This document shows, piece by piece, positions 43,072-51,139 of a DNA stretch of 64,000 nucleotides; positions within the stretch are counted from its first letter, which is position 1; the number at the start of each line of letters is the position of its first letter. The stretch covers positions 1,922,001 through 1,986,000 of the forward strand of contig NZ_JACKXE010000001.1 of assembly GCF_014212315.1 (NCBI RefSeq), written 5' to 3'. Origin of the DNA: Nocardioides luti. Lineage in GTDB: Bacteria > Actinomycetota > Actinomycetes > Propionibacteriales > Nocardioidaceae. Position numbers and translations under genes: made by a program. The notes under the pieces are model-generated. The model ran no database searches. It saw nothing but the letters and a program-made list of their open reading frames with translations, and was not told the origin of the DNA.

Positions 43072-44556
43072 TCAGCTTCGGGGGTTGAAGGGGTCGGCGA
43101 TGGTGCTTCCGGTGTCAATGAGGATCGTCTTCACCTCGGTGAACTCATCGACCGCGTGAACACCGTTCTGGCGACCCAGGCCGCTCTCCTTGAAGCCTCC
43201 GAAGGGGGTGACGTGGCTAAGTCTGCGGTAGTTGTTCACCCAGATGTTCCCCGCGCGGAGCCGAGACGCCATGCGGTGGGCGCGTCCGAGGTCCTGCGTC
43301 CAAACGGCAGCGGCGAGACCGAACGACGTGTCGTTGGCGATGCGGACCGCGTCGTCCTCGTCCTTGAAGCGGATCAGTGACGCGACCGGGCCGAAGATCT
43401 CCTCACGAGCGATGCGCATGTCGTTCGTGACCTCCATAAACACCGTCGGCTCGACGAAGAGACCCTTGGCCAGCTCAGGAGCGTCCGGGCGCTTGCCGCC
43501 CGCCGCCAGCACGGCCCCCTCCTTCACACCGATGTCGATGTAGCCCAGGACCTTGTCGAGCTGCGCCTGGGAGGCGACGGTGCCCATCTCACTAGCGGGA
43601 TCGAGGGGATCACCGAGCTTGATGCGTGAGGCGCGCTCGGCGAGCGCCTTGCCGAACTCGTCGTAGATGTCCTCGTGCACCAGCACGCGCGAGCCAGCAA
43701 TGCAGGTCTGTCCGCTCGCCGCGAAGATGCCCGCCATGACACCGCTGAGCGCATTCGCGAGGTCCGCGTCGGGGAAGACGATGTTGGGCGACTTGCCGCC
43801 GAGCTCAAGTGACACGCGCGCGACGCGACCGGCGGCACTGGCCGCGATCTTCTTGCCGGTCGCCGTCGACCCCGTGAACGAGATCGCGTCGACGTCCGGG
43901 TGCTCCACCAGTGCTGCACCAATGTCCCCGGCACCGGTGATGATGTTCACGACACCGGCGGGGAATCCCGCCTCCTCGATCAGTCGGCCCAATATCAGCG
44001 TGCTCACGGGAGTGACCTCGGACGGCTTGATCACGACGGTGCAGCCCACCGCCAAGGCCGGCGCCAGCTTCATGAGCAGTAAGGACAGCGGGCTGTTCCA
44101 CGGCGTGATGGCGGCCACGACGCCGATCGGCTCTCGAACGGTGAAGCCCTGCATGTGGGGAATGCTGGTCGACAGGGTCTCGCCCTTGGGGTGCTCGGCG
44201 ACACCGGCGAAGAAGTAGCAGTTCTCGGCCATCGACACCGCCTGGCCGCCGGTCTCGCGCATCAGCTTGCCGTTCTCGCGGACCTGGATCTGCGCCAGCT
44301 CTTCTGCGTTCGCGACGATCAGGTCGCCCAGCTTGCGCAGCAGAGCAGAACGCCGCGACGGCGTTGAGCTCGCCCACGGTCCCGTTTCGAAGGCGGTCTT
44401 GGCGGCTGCCACCGCACGATCGACGTCGTCGGTGGTCGCGGTCGGGACCAACGCCCACGCTTCGCCCGTGAAAGGGTTGGTCGACTCGAACGTGGCTCCG
44501 CTCGAGCTTGCGGTCCACTCTTGGCCGATCAGCATGTCGTAGGTCGAGACAGTCAT
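43072..44556 (-). CDS. Aldehyde dehydrogenase, 494 aa
   Basis: ATG at 44556 behind GGA. Standard ALDH: AITPWNSPLSLLLMKLAPAL, base Glu in LELGGKSP, catalytic Cys in ASGQTCIAGSRVLVHED, EEIFGPVASLIRF and VTPFGGFKESGLGRQNG. Closest in look to betaine-aldehyde/salicylaldehyde-type dehydrogenases. It lies 77 bp after an alcohol dehydrogenase gene, so the two probably oxidise an alcohol stepwise to an acid. Confidence 0.92.
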   Translation of the reverse strand: MTVSTYDMLIGQEWTASSSGATFESTNPFTGEAWALVPTATTDDVDRAVAAAKTAFETGPWASSTPSRRSALLRKLGDLIVANAEELAQIQVRENGKLMRETGGQAVSMAENCYFFAGVAEHPKGETLSTSIPHMQGFTVREPIGVVAAITPWNSPLSLLLMKLAPALAVGCTVVIKPSEVTPVSTLILGRLIEEAGFPAGVVNIITGAGDIGAALVEHPDVDAISFTGSTATGKKIAASAAGRVARVSLELGGKSPNIVFPDADLANALSGVMAGIFAASGQTCIAGSRVLVHEDIYDEFGKALAERASRIKLGDPLDPASEMGTVASQAQLDKVLGYIDIGVKEGAVLAAGGKRPDAPELAKGLFVEPTVFMEVTNDMRIAREEIFGPVASLIRFKDEDDAVRIANDTSFGLAAAVWTQDLGRAHRMASRLRAGNIWVNNYRRLSHVTPFGGFKESGLGRQNGVHAVDEFTEVKTILIDTGSTIADPFNPRS

Positions 44557-44633
44557 TTCAATTCCTTTGCTCGTGGCACGGCCGACAGTTCTCCCAGGTC
44601 GACCAAGATTTCGTGTGGGTTGAGGTGACGTCG

Positions 44634-45764
44634 TCACAAAGACATGTCGATCACCTGACGCGCGCCGTTTCCGTCAGCGAGGTGGTCGAAAGCAGTGTTG
44701 ATCTCGTCCAGCGAGAAGCGCTGGGAGATCAGTCTGTCGATCGGCAGCAGACCGCGGGTGTGCAGATCGAGGAAGCGGGGGATGTCGCGCCGGGGCACCG
44801 CCGCACCCATGTAGCTGCCCACGAGCTTGCGCTGGCTGCGAACGAATTCGGTCACGGGAACCGAGAACACCGCGTCGCTTTCGGGCAGACCGACCGGGAC
44901 CGTGGTTCCACCGAGGTTCGTGGAGTAGTACGCCTGGTTCAGAACCTGCGCGACGCCGGCACTTTCCACGGCGAAGTCGACGCCGCCGGGTACGATTCTG
45001 CCGATCGCGGCGACGGGGTCCACCTTCGCGGCGTTCACGAAGTGCGTGGCTCCGAGCTCAGCGGCCCGCGCGAACTTTGACTCCAGGACGTCGACCGCGA
45101 TGACCGGGGCGCAGCCGAACATCTTCGCGGCCATAACCGCGCTGAGGCCCAGGCCCCCCATGCCGAAGACTGCAATGCTGGACCCAGGCTCAGGGTGCGC
45201 CGAATTGATGACCGCGCCCGCTCCGGTGAGAACAGCACAGCCCGCCACCGCAGCGACATCCAGCGGAATGCTGGCATCTATCTTTACGAGGGAGGCCTCG
45301 TGGACCGCCACCTGGCGGGACAGCGCAGAGACGCCACCACGGTGATAGATCACGTCGCCGGCCTTGTCGGAGTACTTGATCGCTCCATTCAGCAGCGTGC
45401 CCTTGATATTGGCCGAGTTTCCTGCGCCGCACTGACTCGGGCGTCCCGCACGGCAGTCGCGACACTCCCCGCACGAGGCCACCCACGAGAGGACCACGTG
45501 GTCACCGGAGCGGAAGGTCGTCTCGGGTCCCACCTCACGCACCACGCCGCTCGCCTCGTGACCGATCATCACCGGAAGATTCCGCGTTCGCGAACCGTCC
45601 ACAGCGGACAGGTCCGAATGGCAGAGTCCGGCGAACGCGATCTCGACCAGGCACTCCTTTGGACCCAACTCCGCGATGATGACGTTCTCGACGCGGACCG
45701 GCTTCGACTCGGCGAAGGGTCGGACGTTGGAGGGTTCTCGGACTACTGCCCCTTGCGTGATCAT
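44634..45764 (-). CDS. Zinc-dependent alcohol dehydrogenase (class III-like), 376 aa
   Basis: ATG at 45764 (MITQGAVVREPSNVRPFAES). Medium-chain dehydrogenase: FAGLCHSDLSAVDG and IGHEASGVV for catalytic zinc, CGECRDCRAGRPSQC for structural zinc, GMGGLGLSAVMAAKMFG for NAD. Length and C-terminal DRLISQRFSLDEINTAFDHL match the group that includes benzyl-alcohol and Rxyl-type enzymes of actinobacteria. Its ATG overlaps by 4 bp the stop of a truncated lipoprotein gene, an unusual coupling. Confidence 0.9.
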   Translation of the reverse strand: MITQGAVVREPSNVRPFAESKPVRVENVIIAELGPKECLVEIAFAGLCHSDLSAVDGSRTRNLPVMIGHEASGVVREVGPETTFRSGDHVVLSWVASCGECRDCRAGRPSQCGAGNSANIKGTLLNGAIKYSDKAGDVIYHRGGVSALSRQVAVHEASLVKIDASIPLDVAAVAGCAVLTGAGAVINSAHPEPGSSIAVFGMGGLGLSAVMAAKMFGCAPVIAVDVLESKFARAAELGATHFVNAAKVDPVAAIGRIVPGGVDFAVESAGVAQVLNQAYYSTNLGGTTVPVGLPESDAVFSVPVTEFVRSQRKLVGSYMGAAVPRRDIPRFLDLHTRGLLPIDRLISQRFSLDEINTAFDHLADGNGARQVIDMSL

Positions 45765-45910
45765 GTGCGCACTCTTTGCATGTTCGCGGTGGACGTGTCG
45801 GACGACCCACACGCAGCAAGGACGACTCCGAGGGACGCAACCGCGGCGCCGAGGCCGAGCCTCGAACGACGGCGGCCTCCGAGCTCCACGTTGTTCATCA
45901 CGTACACCAT
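45761..45910 (-). pseudogene. Truncated lipoprotein (signal peptide only), 49 aa
   Basis: ATG at 45910 behind AAAGGAGAG. The N-terminus is a textbook lipoprotein signal: MNNVELGGRRRSRLGLGAAV, hydrophobic core, lipobox LAAC followed by GSSDTSTANM. The frame then ends after QRVRT at a TGA that overlaps the ATG of the alcohol dehydrogenase. A mature solute-binding domain is absent, so this is most likely the 5' end of a substrate-binding-protein gene whose rest was deleted, fusing its translation signals to the dehydrogenase. Confidence 0.65.
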
Positions 45911-46001
45911 CTCTCCTTTTGGTTGCGGCGATTGGGTCGCATTCCGTCCACCCACGCGTTCGGGCGGAGGGGACCTTCCTCCGGATCGTTTCGGCTTCTA
46001 G

Positions 46002-47219
46002 TCAGACAAGTACGCCGTCCGCGGTCAGCCGGTCGATCTCGCGATCGTCTAGGTCCAGATACTCGCGACACACCTCGCGGGTGTGCTCGCCGAGCATCGG
46101 CGCGCGACTGAGTCGTGCGGGCGTGCGGGACAAGGCGAATGGCGTCCCGTTGTAGGCGGTCTTGCCCATCTCGGGGTGGTCCAACCTCACCCAGTGCCCA
46201 CGCGCCACTAGTTGCGGGTCCGACATCACATCCGCGGCGGAGGCCACGCGCCCGGCCGGCACCCCCCGCTCTAGCAGTTCTGTCGCGAGAGCCGAGGCAT
46301 CGCGTCCGGCCACGGCGGTGGCGATGACCGCGTCTAGGCGCTCGCGATTGTGATGACGGCCCGCCTCGGTCTCGCACTGTCGGGGCCATTGTGCTTCGGG
46401 CAGGTCCAGGACTTGCGTGAACGCCGGCCACTGGCGGTCGTCGGTCACCGAGATGGCGATCCACTCGTCGTCGCCAGCGCACTGGTACACCCCTTGCGGC
46501 GCGAACCGCCTGTGACCGTTGCCGATGGCCTCGCTGTCGCGCCCGTTGACGGTGTAGTCGAGGATCGAGGCCCCGAGCAGGCCCACGGTCGGCTCCGTCT
46601 GGGCCATGTCGATGTACTGACCCCGCCCGGTGCGACGCCGGTGACGCAGCGCCGCGATCGTTGCGAAGGCTGCGTGCGTCGGGTTCGGGACGTGGTCGGG
46701 ATAGTTCGTCCCCGTGCCCACGGGCGGGCGGTTCGGCACACCGGTCAGATGGTGGAAGCCCACGAGAGCCGCAATGGTCTGCCCGAAGCCGAGGTAATCG
46801 CGGTCGGGACCCACGGTTCCCTGCATCGACATCGCGACGTAGACGATCCCGGGGTTGAACTCCCGGACCTCCTCATAGGAAAGGCCGAACTTCTTCATCA
46901 CGCGGGGCGTGAAGTTGTTCGCGACCACGTCGGACTGACTGATCAGGCGACGAGCGAGGGCCTGGCCGTCGCTGGTTTTCATGTTGATCGTCACGCTGCG
47001 CTTGCTGGTGTTCCGGTCCGCGAAGTAGCCGCTGCGGTCCACGCCGCGGATGCCGTCCTTGAACGGCGGCGTCAGCCTGACGGCGTCCAGGCGGGCGGAG
47101 CTCTCGATCTTGATGACCTCGGCGCCGCTGTCGGCCAGCAGCTTGGTCATGTATGACCCGGCGCCCACCCAGCAGAAATCGGCGACGCGGACACCGGTCA
47201 GTGGCAGCTTCGTCATCAC
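46002..47219 (-). CDS. CaiB/BaiF family (class III) CoA-transferase, 405 aa
   Basis: Moves CoA between carboxylic acids. GTG start overlaps the upstream TGA; an ATG follows directly. N-terminus LTGVRVADFCWVGAGSYMTK, LADSGAEVIKIE, RNTSKRSVTINMKTSDGQAL, then FGLSYEEVREFNPGIVYVAM, and the second-domain segment GRGQYIDMAQTEPTVGLLG. The position where formyl-CoA transferase has its catalytic Asp carries the Q-T-E of this line, so it is likely active. It forms a tandem with the next gene; two adjacent CaiB genes often encode one heteromeric transferase. Confidence 0.9.
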   Translation of the reverse strand: MMTKLPLTGVRVADFCWVGAGSYMTKLLADSGAEVIKIESSARLDAVRLTPPFKDGIRGVDRSGYFADRNTSKRSVTINMKTSDGQALARRLISQSDVVANNFTPRVMKKFGLSYEEVREFNPGIVYVAMSMQGTVGPDRDYLGFGQTIAALVGFHHLTGVPNRPPVGTGTNYPDHVPNPTHAAFATIAALRHRRRTGRGQYIDMAQTEPTVGLLGASILDYTVNGRDSEAIGNGHRRFAPQGVYQCAGDDEWIAISVTDDRQWPAFTQVLDLPEAQWPRQCETEAGRHHNRERLDAVIATAVAGRDASALATELLERGVPAGRVASAADVMSDPQLVARGHWVRLDHPEMGKTAYNGTPFALSRTPARLSRAPMLGEHTREVCREYLDLDDREIDRLTADGVLV

Positions 47220-48448
47220 GCCAGCCCTTGCCGCGTCAGCTCGGCGACCTCGTCGGAGGACACACCCAGCTCGTGAAGGATCTCAGCCGTGTCGGCTCCT
47301 AGCTCCGGGGCCGGTCCGGCCAGGCTCCACGGCGTGTCCGACAGCTTGTACGGCGCGCCGGGAACCTTCACGCGATCACGCCCGAGCCCGGGCGTCTCCG
47401 CCCAGAAGTCGCGGGCCTTGAGCTGGGGGCTTTCGACCACCTCCCGGGGCGAGTTCACCGGCGCGAACGGCACCCGCCAGCGCTGGGCCTCGTGGTACAG
47501 GTCCTGCTTCCCTCGGCTTCGGAAGAACGGCGTGACCACACTCGCGAGTGTCTGCTTCGCCTCATCGGTGTTGAAGTAGTCGCGGTCCTCCCACGCGGGA
47601 CCCTCGAGGCGATCGACGCCTTCGATCTCCTCGTGCTTAAGCCAGGCCAAGAGGTTTTGCCAGTGACGTGTCTCACCGAAGCCCGCGGCTTGGAGGAAGA
47701 CGTATCCGTCCGCGCACTCGAAGACGCCATAAGCGGTCGTCTTCTGCTGGCCTCCCCAGCGACGCCGGACCGTGCCCTCGAGGTCGTAGAACTGCACCGC
47801 GTTCTCCAGCGCCATCGCGACGCACTCCTGGATCGAGACGTCAACGTGCTGGCCCTTGCCGGTCAGCTCGGCGTGAGTCACCGCAAGCAGAGATGCAACG
47901 GCTGCGAACATGTTGCCGGCGGCGTAGGCCTGATCTCCGCCCGGCTGGACCGGTGGACCGTCGGCATAACCACTCAGCGACATGAAGCCGCCCAGGGCCT
48001 GGCAAGTCAGGTCGCTAGCGGGGTATGCCGCGTATGGTCCCGTCTGCCCGAACGGGGTAATGCTCGTGACAACAAGCGCCGGGTTGACCCGCTGGAGGTC
48101 CTCGTAGCCCAATCCGAGTTCGACCAGGCGCCCCGGGCGCTCCGACTCGATCAGCAGCGCCGCGGTCTTCAGTAGCTTGCGCAGGACCCCGCGAGCCGCC
48201 TCGGTCTCGATGTCGAGAACGATGCTGCGCTTGCTTGTGTTGTTCGCGAAGAACGGCAGGCTCTGCTCCGGCTCGCCGTCGACAAACGGCGGCATATGGC
48301 GCAACTCGCTGCCCTGCTTAGGTTCAACCAGAATGACGTCAGCACCCAATTCGGCGAACATTTTGCCGCAGTAGTTGCCTGCAGCGCCCGCGAGATCGAT
48401 CACACGGACCCCCTCTAGAGCCCCTGGCGCCCTCCGCTCTCCCATCAT
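47216..48448 (-). CDS. CaiB/BaiF family CoA-transferase, 410 aa
   Basis: Start placed at the ATG at 48448 (MMGERRAPGALEGVRVIDLA): it lies about 9 bp after a -10-like TACCTA, so the message may be leaderless; other ATGs at 48457 and 48466 are in frame. Family segments: FAELGADVILVEPKQGSELR, NNTSKRSIVLDIETEAARGV, LGLGYEDLQRVNPALVVTSI, PFGQTGPYAAYPASDLTCQA, GKGQHVDVSIQECVAMALEN. The start region, with its operator, is copied at 60.1 kb in front of a decayed CaiB fragment. Confidence 0.88.
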   Translation of the reverse strand: MMGERRAPGALEGVRVIDLAGAAGNYCGKMFAELGADVILVEPKQGSELRHMPPFVDGEPEQSLPFFANNTSKRSIVLDIETEAARGVLRKLLKTAALLIESERPGRLVELGLGYEDLQRVNPALVVTSITPFGQTGPYAAYPASDLTCQALGGFMSLSGYADGPPVQPGGDQAYAAGNMFAAVASLLAVTHAELTGKGQHVDVSIQECVAMALENAVQFYDLEGTVRRRWGGQQKTTAYGVFECADGYVFLQAAGFGETRHWQNLLAWLKHEEIEGVDRLEGPAWEDRDYFNTDEAKQTLASVVTPFFRSRGKQDLYHEAQRWRVPFAPVNSPREVVESPQLKARDFWAETPGLGRDRVKVPGAPYKLSDTPWSLAGPAPELGADTAEILHELGVSSDEVAELTRQGLA

Positions 48449-48456
48449 AGATGACA

Positions 48457-48483
48457 TAGGTATCATGTATGACATCGTACGTC
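48457..48483 (-). promoter_or_regulatory. Promoter with GntR/FadR-type operator (CaiB unit)
   Basis: Perfect inverted repeat ATGT-atg-ACAT (48465-48475), the ATGTnnnACAT form read by FCD-type GntR regulators such as the one at 61451-62185. It sits between a -35-like TAGACG and a -10-like TACCTA (17-bp spacer) on the minus strand. The 25 bases 48459-48483 recur unchanged at 60142-60166. Confidence 0.7.
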
Positions 48484-48583
48484 TACAAGCAGGGGAGAGT
48501 GACTCACCCCTTTTCGGCTTCTCGGGTTGTAAAGGCAACCGCGGACTACGTGACCACGCCAGCTGCGCGCAGAATCATCGGAG

Positions 48584-48772
48584 GTGCCGGCGGCCCTCGT
48601 TAGGGCCCTGTGCGCACCCGCGGAACGTAGCTGTCGGCAGGTCAGCGCGAATGTGTCGGTCCCGACCCGAGCCCCTGAGAGCGTCACGTACTCAGCCGCC
48701 TGGGCGACGGCCACCACCATCGGGTTGACGGACTTGTCGAACTGGACGTCCGCGACGAGACCAATCCGCCGG
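48584..48772 (-). pseudogene. PrpF internal fragment (duplicate of 60.5-kb copy)
   Basis: Minus-strand residues RIGLVADVQFDKSVNPMVVA, then AQAAEYVTLSGARVGTDTFA and LTCRQLRSAGAHRALT repeat an internal part of the PrpF protein at 60235-61401 with few changes. 78 bases at 48617-48694 are identical to 60500-60577. Sequence on both sides is unrelated to PrpF. Confidence 0.9.
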
Positions 48773-48865
48773 GTCGGCACGTTGAATTCGATCATCACGG
48801 ACGCTGCCGTTTCCACCTGCAGTGCCGCCGTCTCGTTTCGTCGTCCTGGACTTCACCCTTGGTTG

Positions 48866-49822
48866 TCACTTGTCGTCGACCTGATCACGAAAGATCCACC
48901 GAAGCGTCTCGGGCATCACGGCGCCGCCGTGCCTAAGAGAGTGTCCACCGGTTCCGAACTCGAATACCGACTCGTAGCGGCGATACTTCAGTGCAGCCGC
49001 GAGATCGTAATTTGCGATCGGGATGCTGCCAAAAATGATGTCGGCGTCGCGGGTCCCTGACTGGTGCCAGACCCGGATCGGCTTGCGCGACTCGCGGCGG
49101 ACCATGCTGGGTAGGTTGTTAGCCCCCCGGATGTTGATGAAGCTTCCGCAGTGCGAGATGACGTTGCCGAACACGTCGGGTCGATGGAACGCCGCGCTGA
49201 ACGCACCTGCGCCGCCCGAACTGTGGCCAGCGATGACGCGGCCCTTCGGGTCGTCGGTCAGACGCACCTTGGTACGGATGATGGGGAAGAGTTCCTGTTC
49301 AAGGTAACGGGCGAACTCGCCGCTGACGGTGTCGTACTCAACAGCTCGGTTGGTGTTACCCCCGTAGACTGGGTAACCCGGCCCAGTTTCACCCGGATTG
49401 TGGAAGAGGCCGACGGTAATCGGGATCGAACCTGAGTGCACCAGATTGTCGAGCACTGTGGTGACACGAGCCTGTTCGCCGGCGTAGTACAGGCCGTCCA
49501 GGCACACCATCAGGTTGACCGACTCCGCCTCCTCTGCACCATGCGGCAGGTAGAGATAAATGCTGCTCGTTACTCCCGGATACACTGTGTGGCTGGTCCA
49601 ACGGAAGTGAAAGTATTTACCGTCAGGTACGCCCTCCTGCGGAAGCGACTCAAACGTCAAGCGGTAGTCGGACACGACGTCATCGCTCAGGTGAAACAGG
49701 GTCGCTCGATCCTCGCTCGGGTACGTGTACCCGTCCGTGGGGTCATCGTACGACGACGTCATCCCGTAGTGATCGAGGTCCACCAGGTCCAGGTGAACCG
49801 ATTCTGGCTGCGAGTAGATCAT
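48866..49822 (-). CDS. Putative esterase, enterochelin-esterase-like, 318 aa
   Basis: Alpha/beta hydrolase of the Fes/esterase-D type. N-terminal beta-rich region (YFHFRWTSHTVYPGVTSSIY), then LMVCLDGLYYAGEQARVTTV, nucleophile in VIAGHSSGGAGAFSAAF (GHSSGG), and acid/His region near FGTGGHSLRHGGAVMPETLR. No signal peptide. Start ATG at 49822, 36 bp after the ABC ATPase gene, so probably the last gene of the importer operon. Its paralogue lies at 57204-58157. May hydrolyse an ester or lactone taken up by the importer. Confidence 0.85.
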   Translation of the reverse strand: MIYSQPESVHLDLVDLDHYGMTSSYDDPTDGYTYPSEDRATLFHLSDDVVSDYRLTFESLPQEGVPDGKYFHFRWTSHTVYPGVTSSIYLYLPHGAEEAESVNLMVCLDGLYYAGEQARVTTVLDNLVHSGSIPITVGLFHNPGETGPGYPVYGGNTNRAVEYDTVSGEFARYLEQELFPIIRTKVRLTDDPKGRVIAGHSSGGAGAFSAAFHRPDVFGNVISHCGSFINIRGANNLPSMVRRESRKPIRVWHQSGTRDADIIFGSIPIANYDLAAALKYRRYESVFEFGTGGHSLRHGGAVMPETLRWIFRDQVDDK

Positions 49823-49858
49823 CGCGAAACGTTTCTCCCTCTGCTCATGATGGTCAGG

Positions 49859-51139
49859 TCAGGACCTCGACTTGTAACTACCCGTCTCGGGGCGATCGTG
49901 GGCTACGGACGAGACATCGCCCTCGACGGAGTCGAGGAAGTTGACGATCATCCGCGCCTGAACTCGGTCACCGTCCTCGATCGCTGCGGCCAACTGGCGC
50001 AGTAAGTCGAGGAACTCGCTGGTCCGCCCGTCGGCGATGACGGCTCTGCACAGATCGGCGCGCGCTCCTTCGAGCCGCGTCAATAGGTCAGGGGGAGTCA
50101 TGGTCGCTGAAGTGCGGGAAGCCATCTCAAGAATGGCAGCCCGGAGTGCCACGAGGGTCTCTATCGTGCTAGCGCCGCCCTTGGCCTGGATAAGTGCGCC
50201 TGACACGATCGATGCCCGGGGGGTCGGCTGCGCCGTCGCTTCAGCCACAGCTTGCTGCTCGAATGCCCCGAGTAGCGCAACATCGGAACCGGCGCCTCCA
50301 CCCATCGAGGTTCGCGTCGAATCAGCAACCGCCTTGCGAGTAGCACGACGAACCCGTTGAAGGTCGGCGTCGGCATCCAGTGAAGCCGCGACGAGTCGGC
50401 GCGTGTAGGGCTGTGTGGGATGCTCCGTTACCTCAGCGGAGGTGCCTTCCTCCACAAGTTGTCCGTGCTGCAGAACAGCAACGCGAGTGCTCATGTGTCG
50501 CACGACCGCTAGGTCGTGTGTAATGAAGAGGTAGGCGACTCCACGCTCCCGCTGAAGCTCGAGAAGCAGGTTCAAGACCTGTGCCTGGACGGAGAGGTCA
50601 AGAGCGGAGACCAACTCGTCACAGACGACGAGCCTTGGATCAGGCAGCAGCGCCCGGGCGATCGCGATTCTCTGGCGTTGCCCACCCGAGAACTGGGCGG
50701 GAAACTTCGTCAGAGCGGACTGATCAAGACCCACCCTCTCCAGCATCGCCACGATGCGCGCGCGCCGCTCTGCCCGCGACATTCGCGGCAGGGAGTCGAG
50801 CGTCTCCCCCACTGTCTGCTCGATCGTTCGATGTGGGTTGAACGAGCTGTACGGATCTTGGAACACGGCTTGGACTTGCGTACTCAGTGCCCGGCGCTCG
50901 CGAGCGGTGCGGTGAGTGATGTCCCGGCCGTCGAAGGTGATTGTCCCGTGGGTGGGTTGTACGAGTCCGAGCACGCAGTTGCCCAGCGTCGACTTGCCCG
51001 ACCCGGACTCTCCGACGAGGCCCAGCGTCTCGCCGGCGCCGAGGCTGACGCTGACCCCGTCGAGTGCGAGCTTGTCCGCTCGCCGGCCCCGTCCTCGGTA
51101 GAGGACGCTAAGGTCACGGATCTGAACCAGCGCGCTCAC
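49859..51139 (-). CDS. Peptide-type ABC transporter ATPase with C-terminal extension, 426 aa
   Basis: OppF/DppF-like ATP-binding subunit. GTG at 51139 overlaps the upstream TGA. Walker A GLVGESGSGKSTLG, Q-loop VQAVFQDPYSSFNPHRTIEQ, signature FSGGQRQRIAIARALL, Walker B LVVCDELVSALD, then FITHDLAVVRHMS. Normal relatives end with a short oligopeptide-binding tail near residue 330; here residues about 270-426 form an extra, mostly helical region (TIETLVALRAAILEMASRTS, LLTRLEGARADLCRAVIADG, LAAAIEDGDRVQARMIVNFL). Its IxxGDxxxARxxxxxxLxxVE ending recalls the last helices of FCD regulator domains. Confidence 0.92.
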   Translation of the reverse strand: MSALVQIRDLSVLYRGRGRRADKLALDGVSVSLGAGETLGLVGESGSGKSTLGNCVLGLVQPTHGTITFDGRDITHRTARERRALSTQVQAVFQDPYSSFNPHRTIEQTVGETLDSLPRMSRAERRARIVAMLERVGLDQSALTKFPAQFSGGQRQRIAIARALLPDPRLVVCDELVSALDLSVQAQVLNLLLELQRERGVAYLFITHDLAVVRHMSTRVAVLQHGQLVEEGTSAEVTEHPTQPYTRRLVAASLDADADLQRVRRATRKAVADSTRTSMGGGAGSDVALLGAFEQQAVAEATAQPTPRASIVSGALIQAKGGASTIETLVALRAAILEMASRTSATMTPPDLLTRLEGARADLCRAVIADGRTSEFLDLLRQLAAAIEDGDRVQARMIVNFLDSVEGDVSSVAHDRPETGSYKSRS

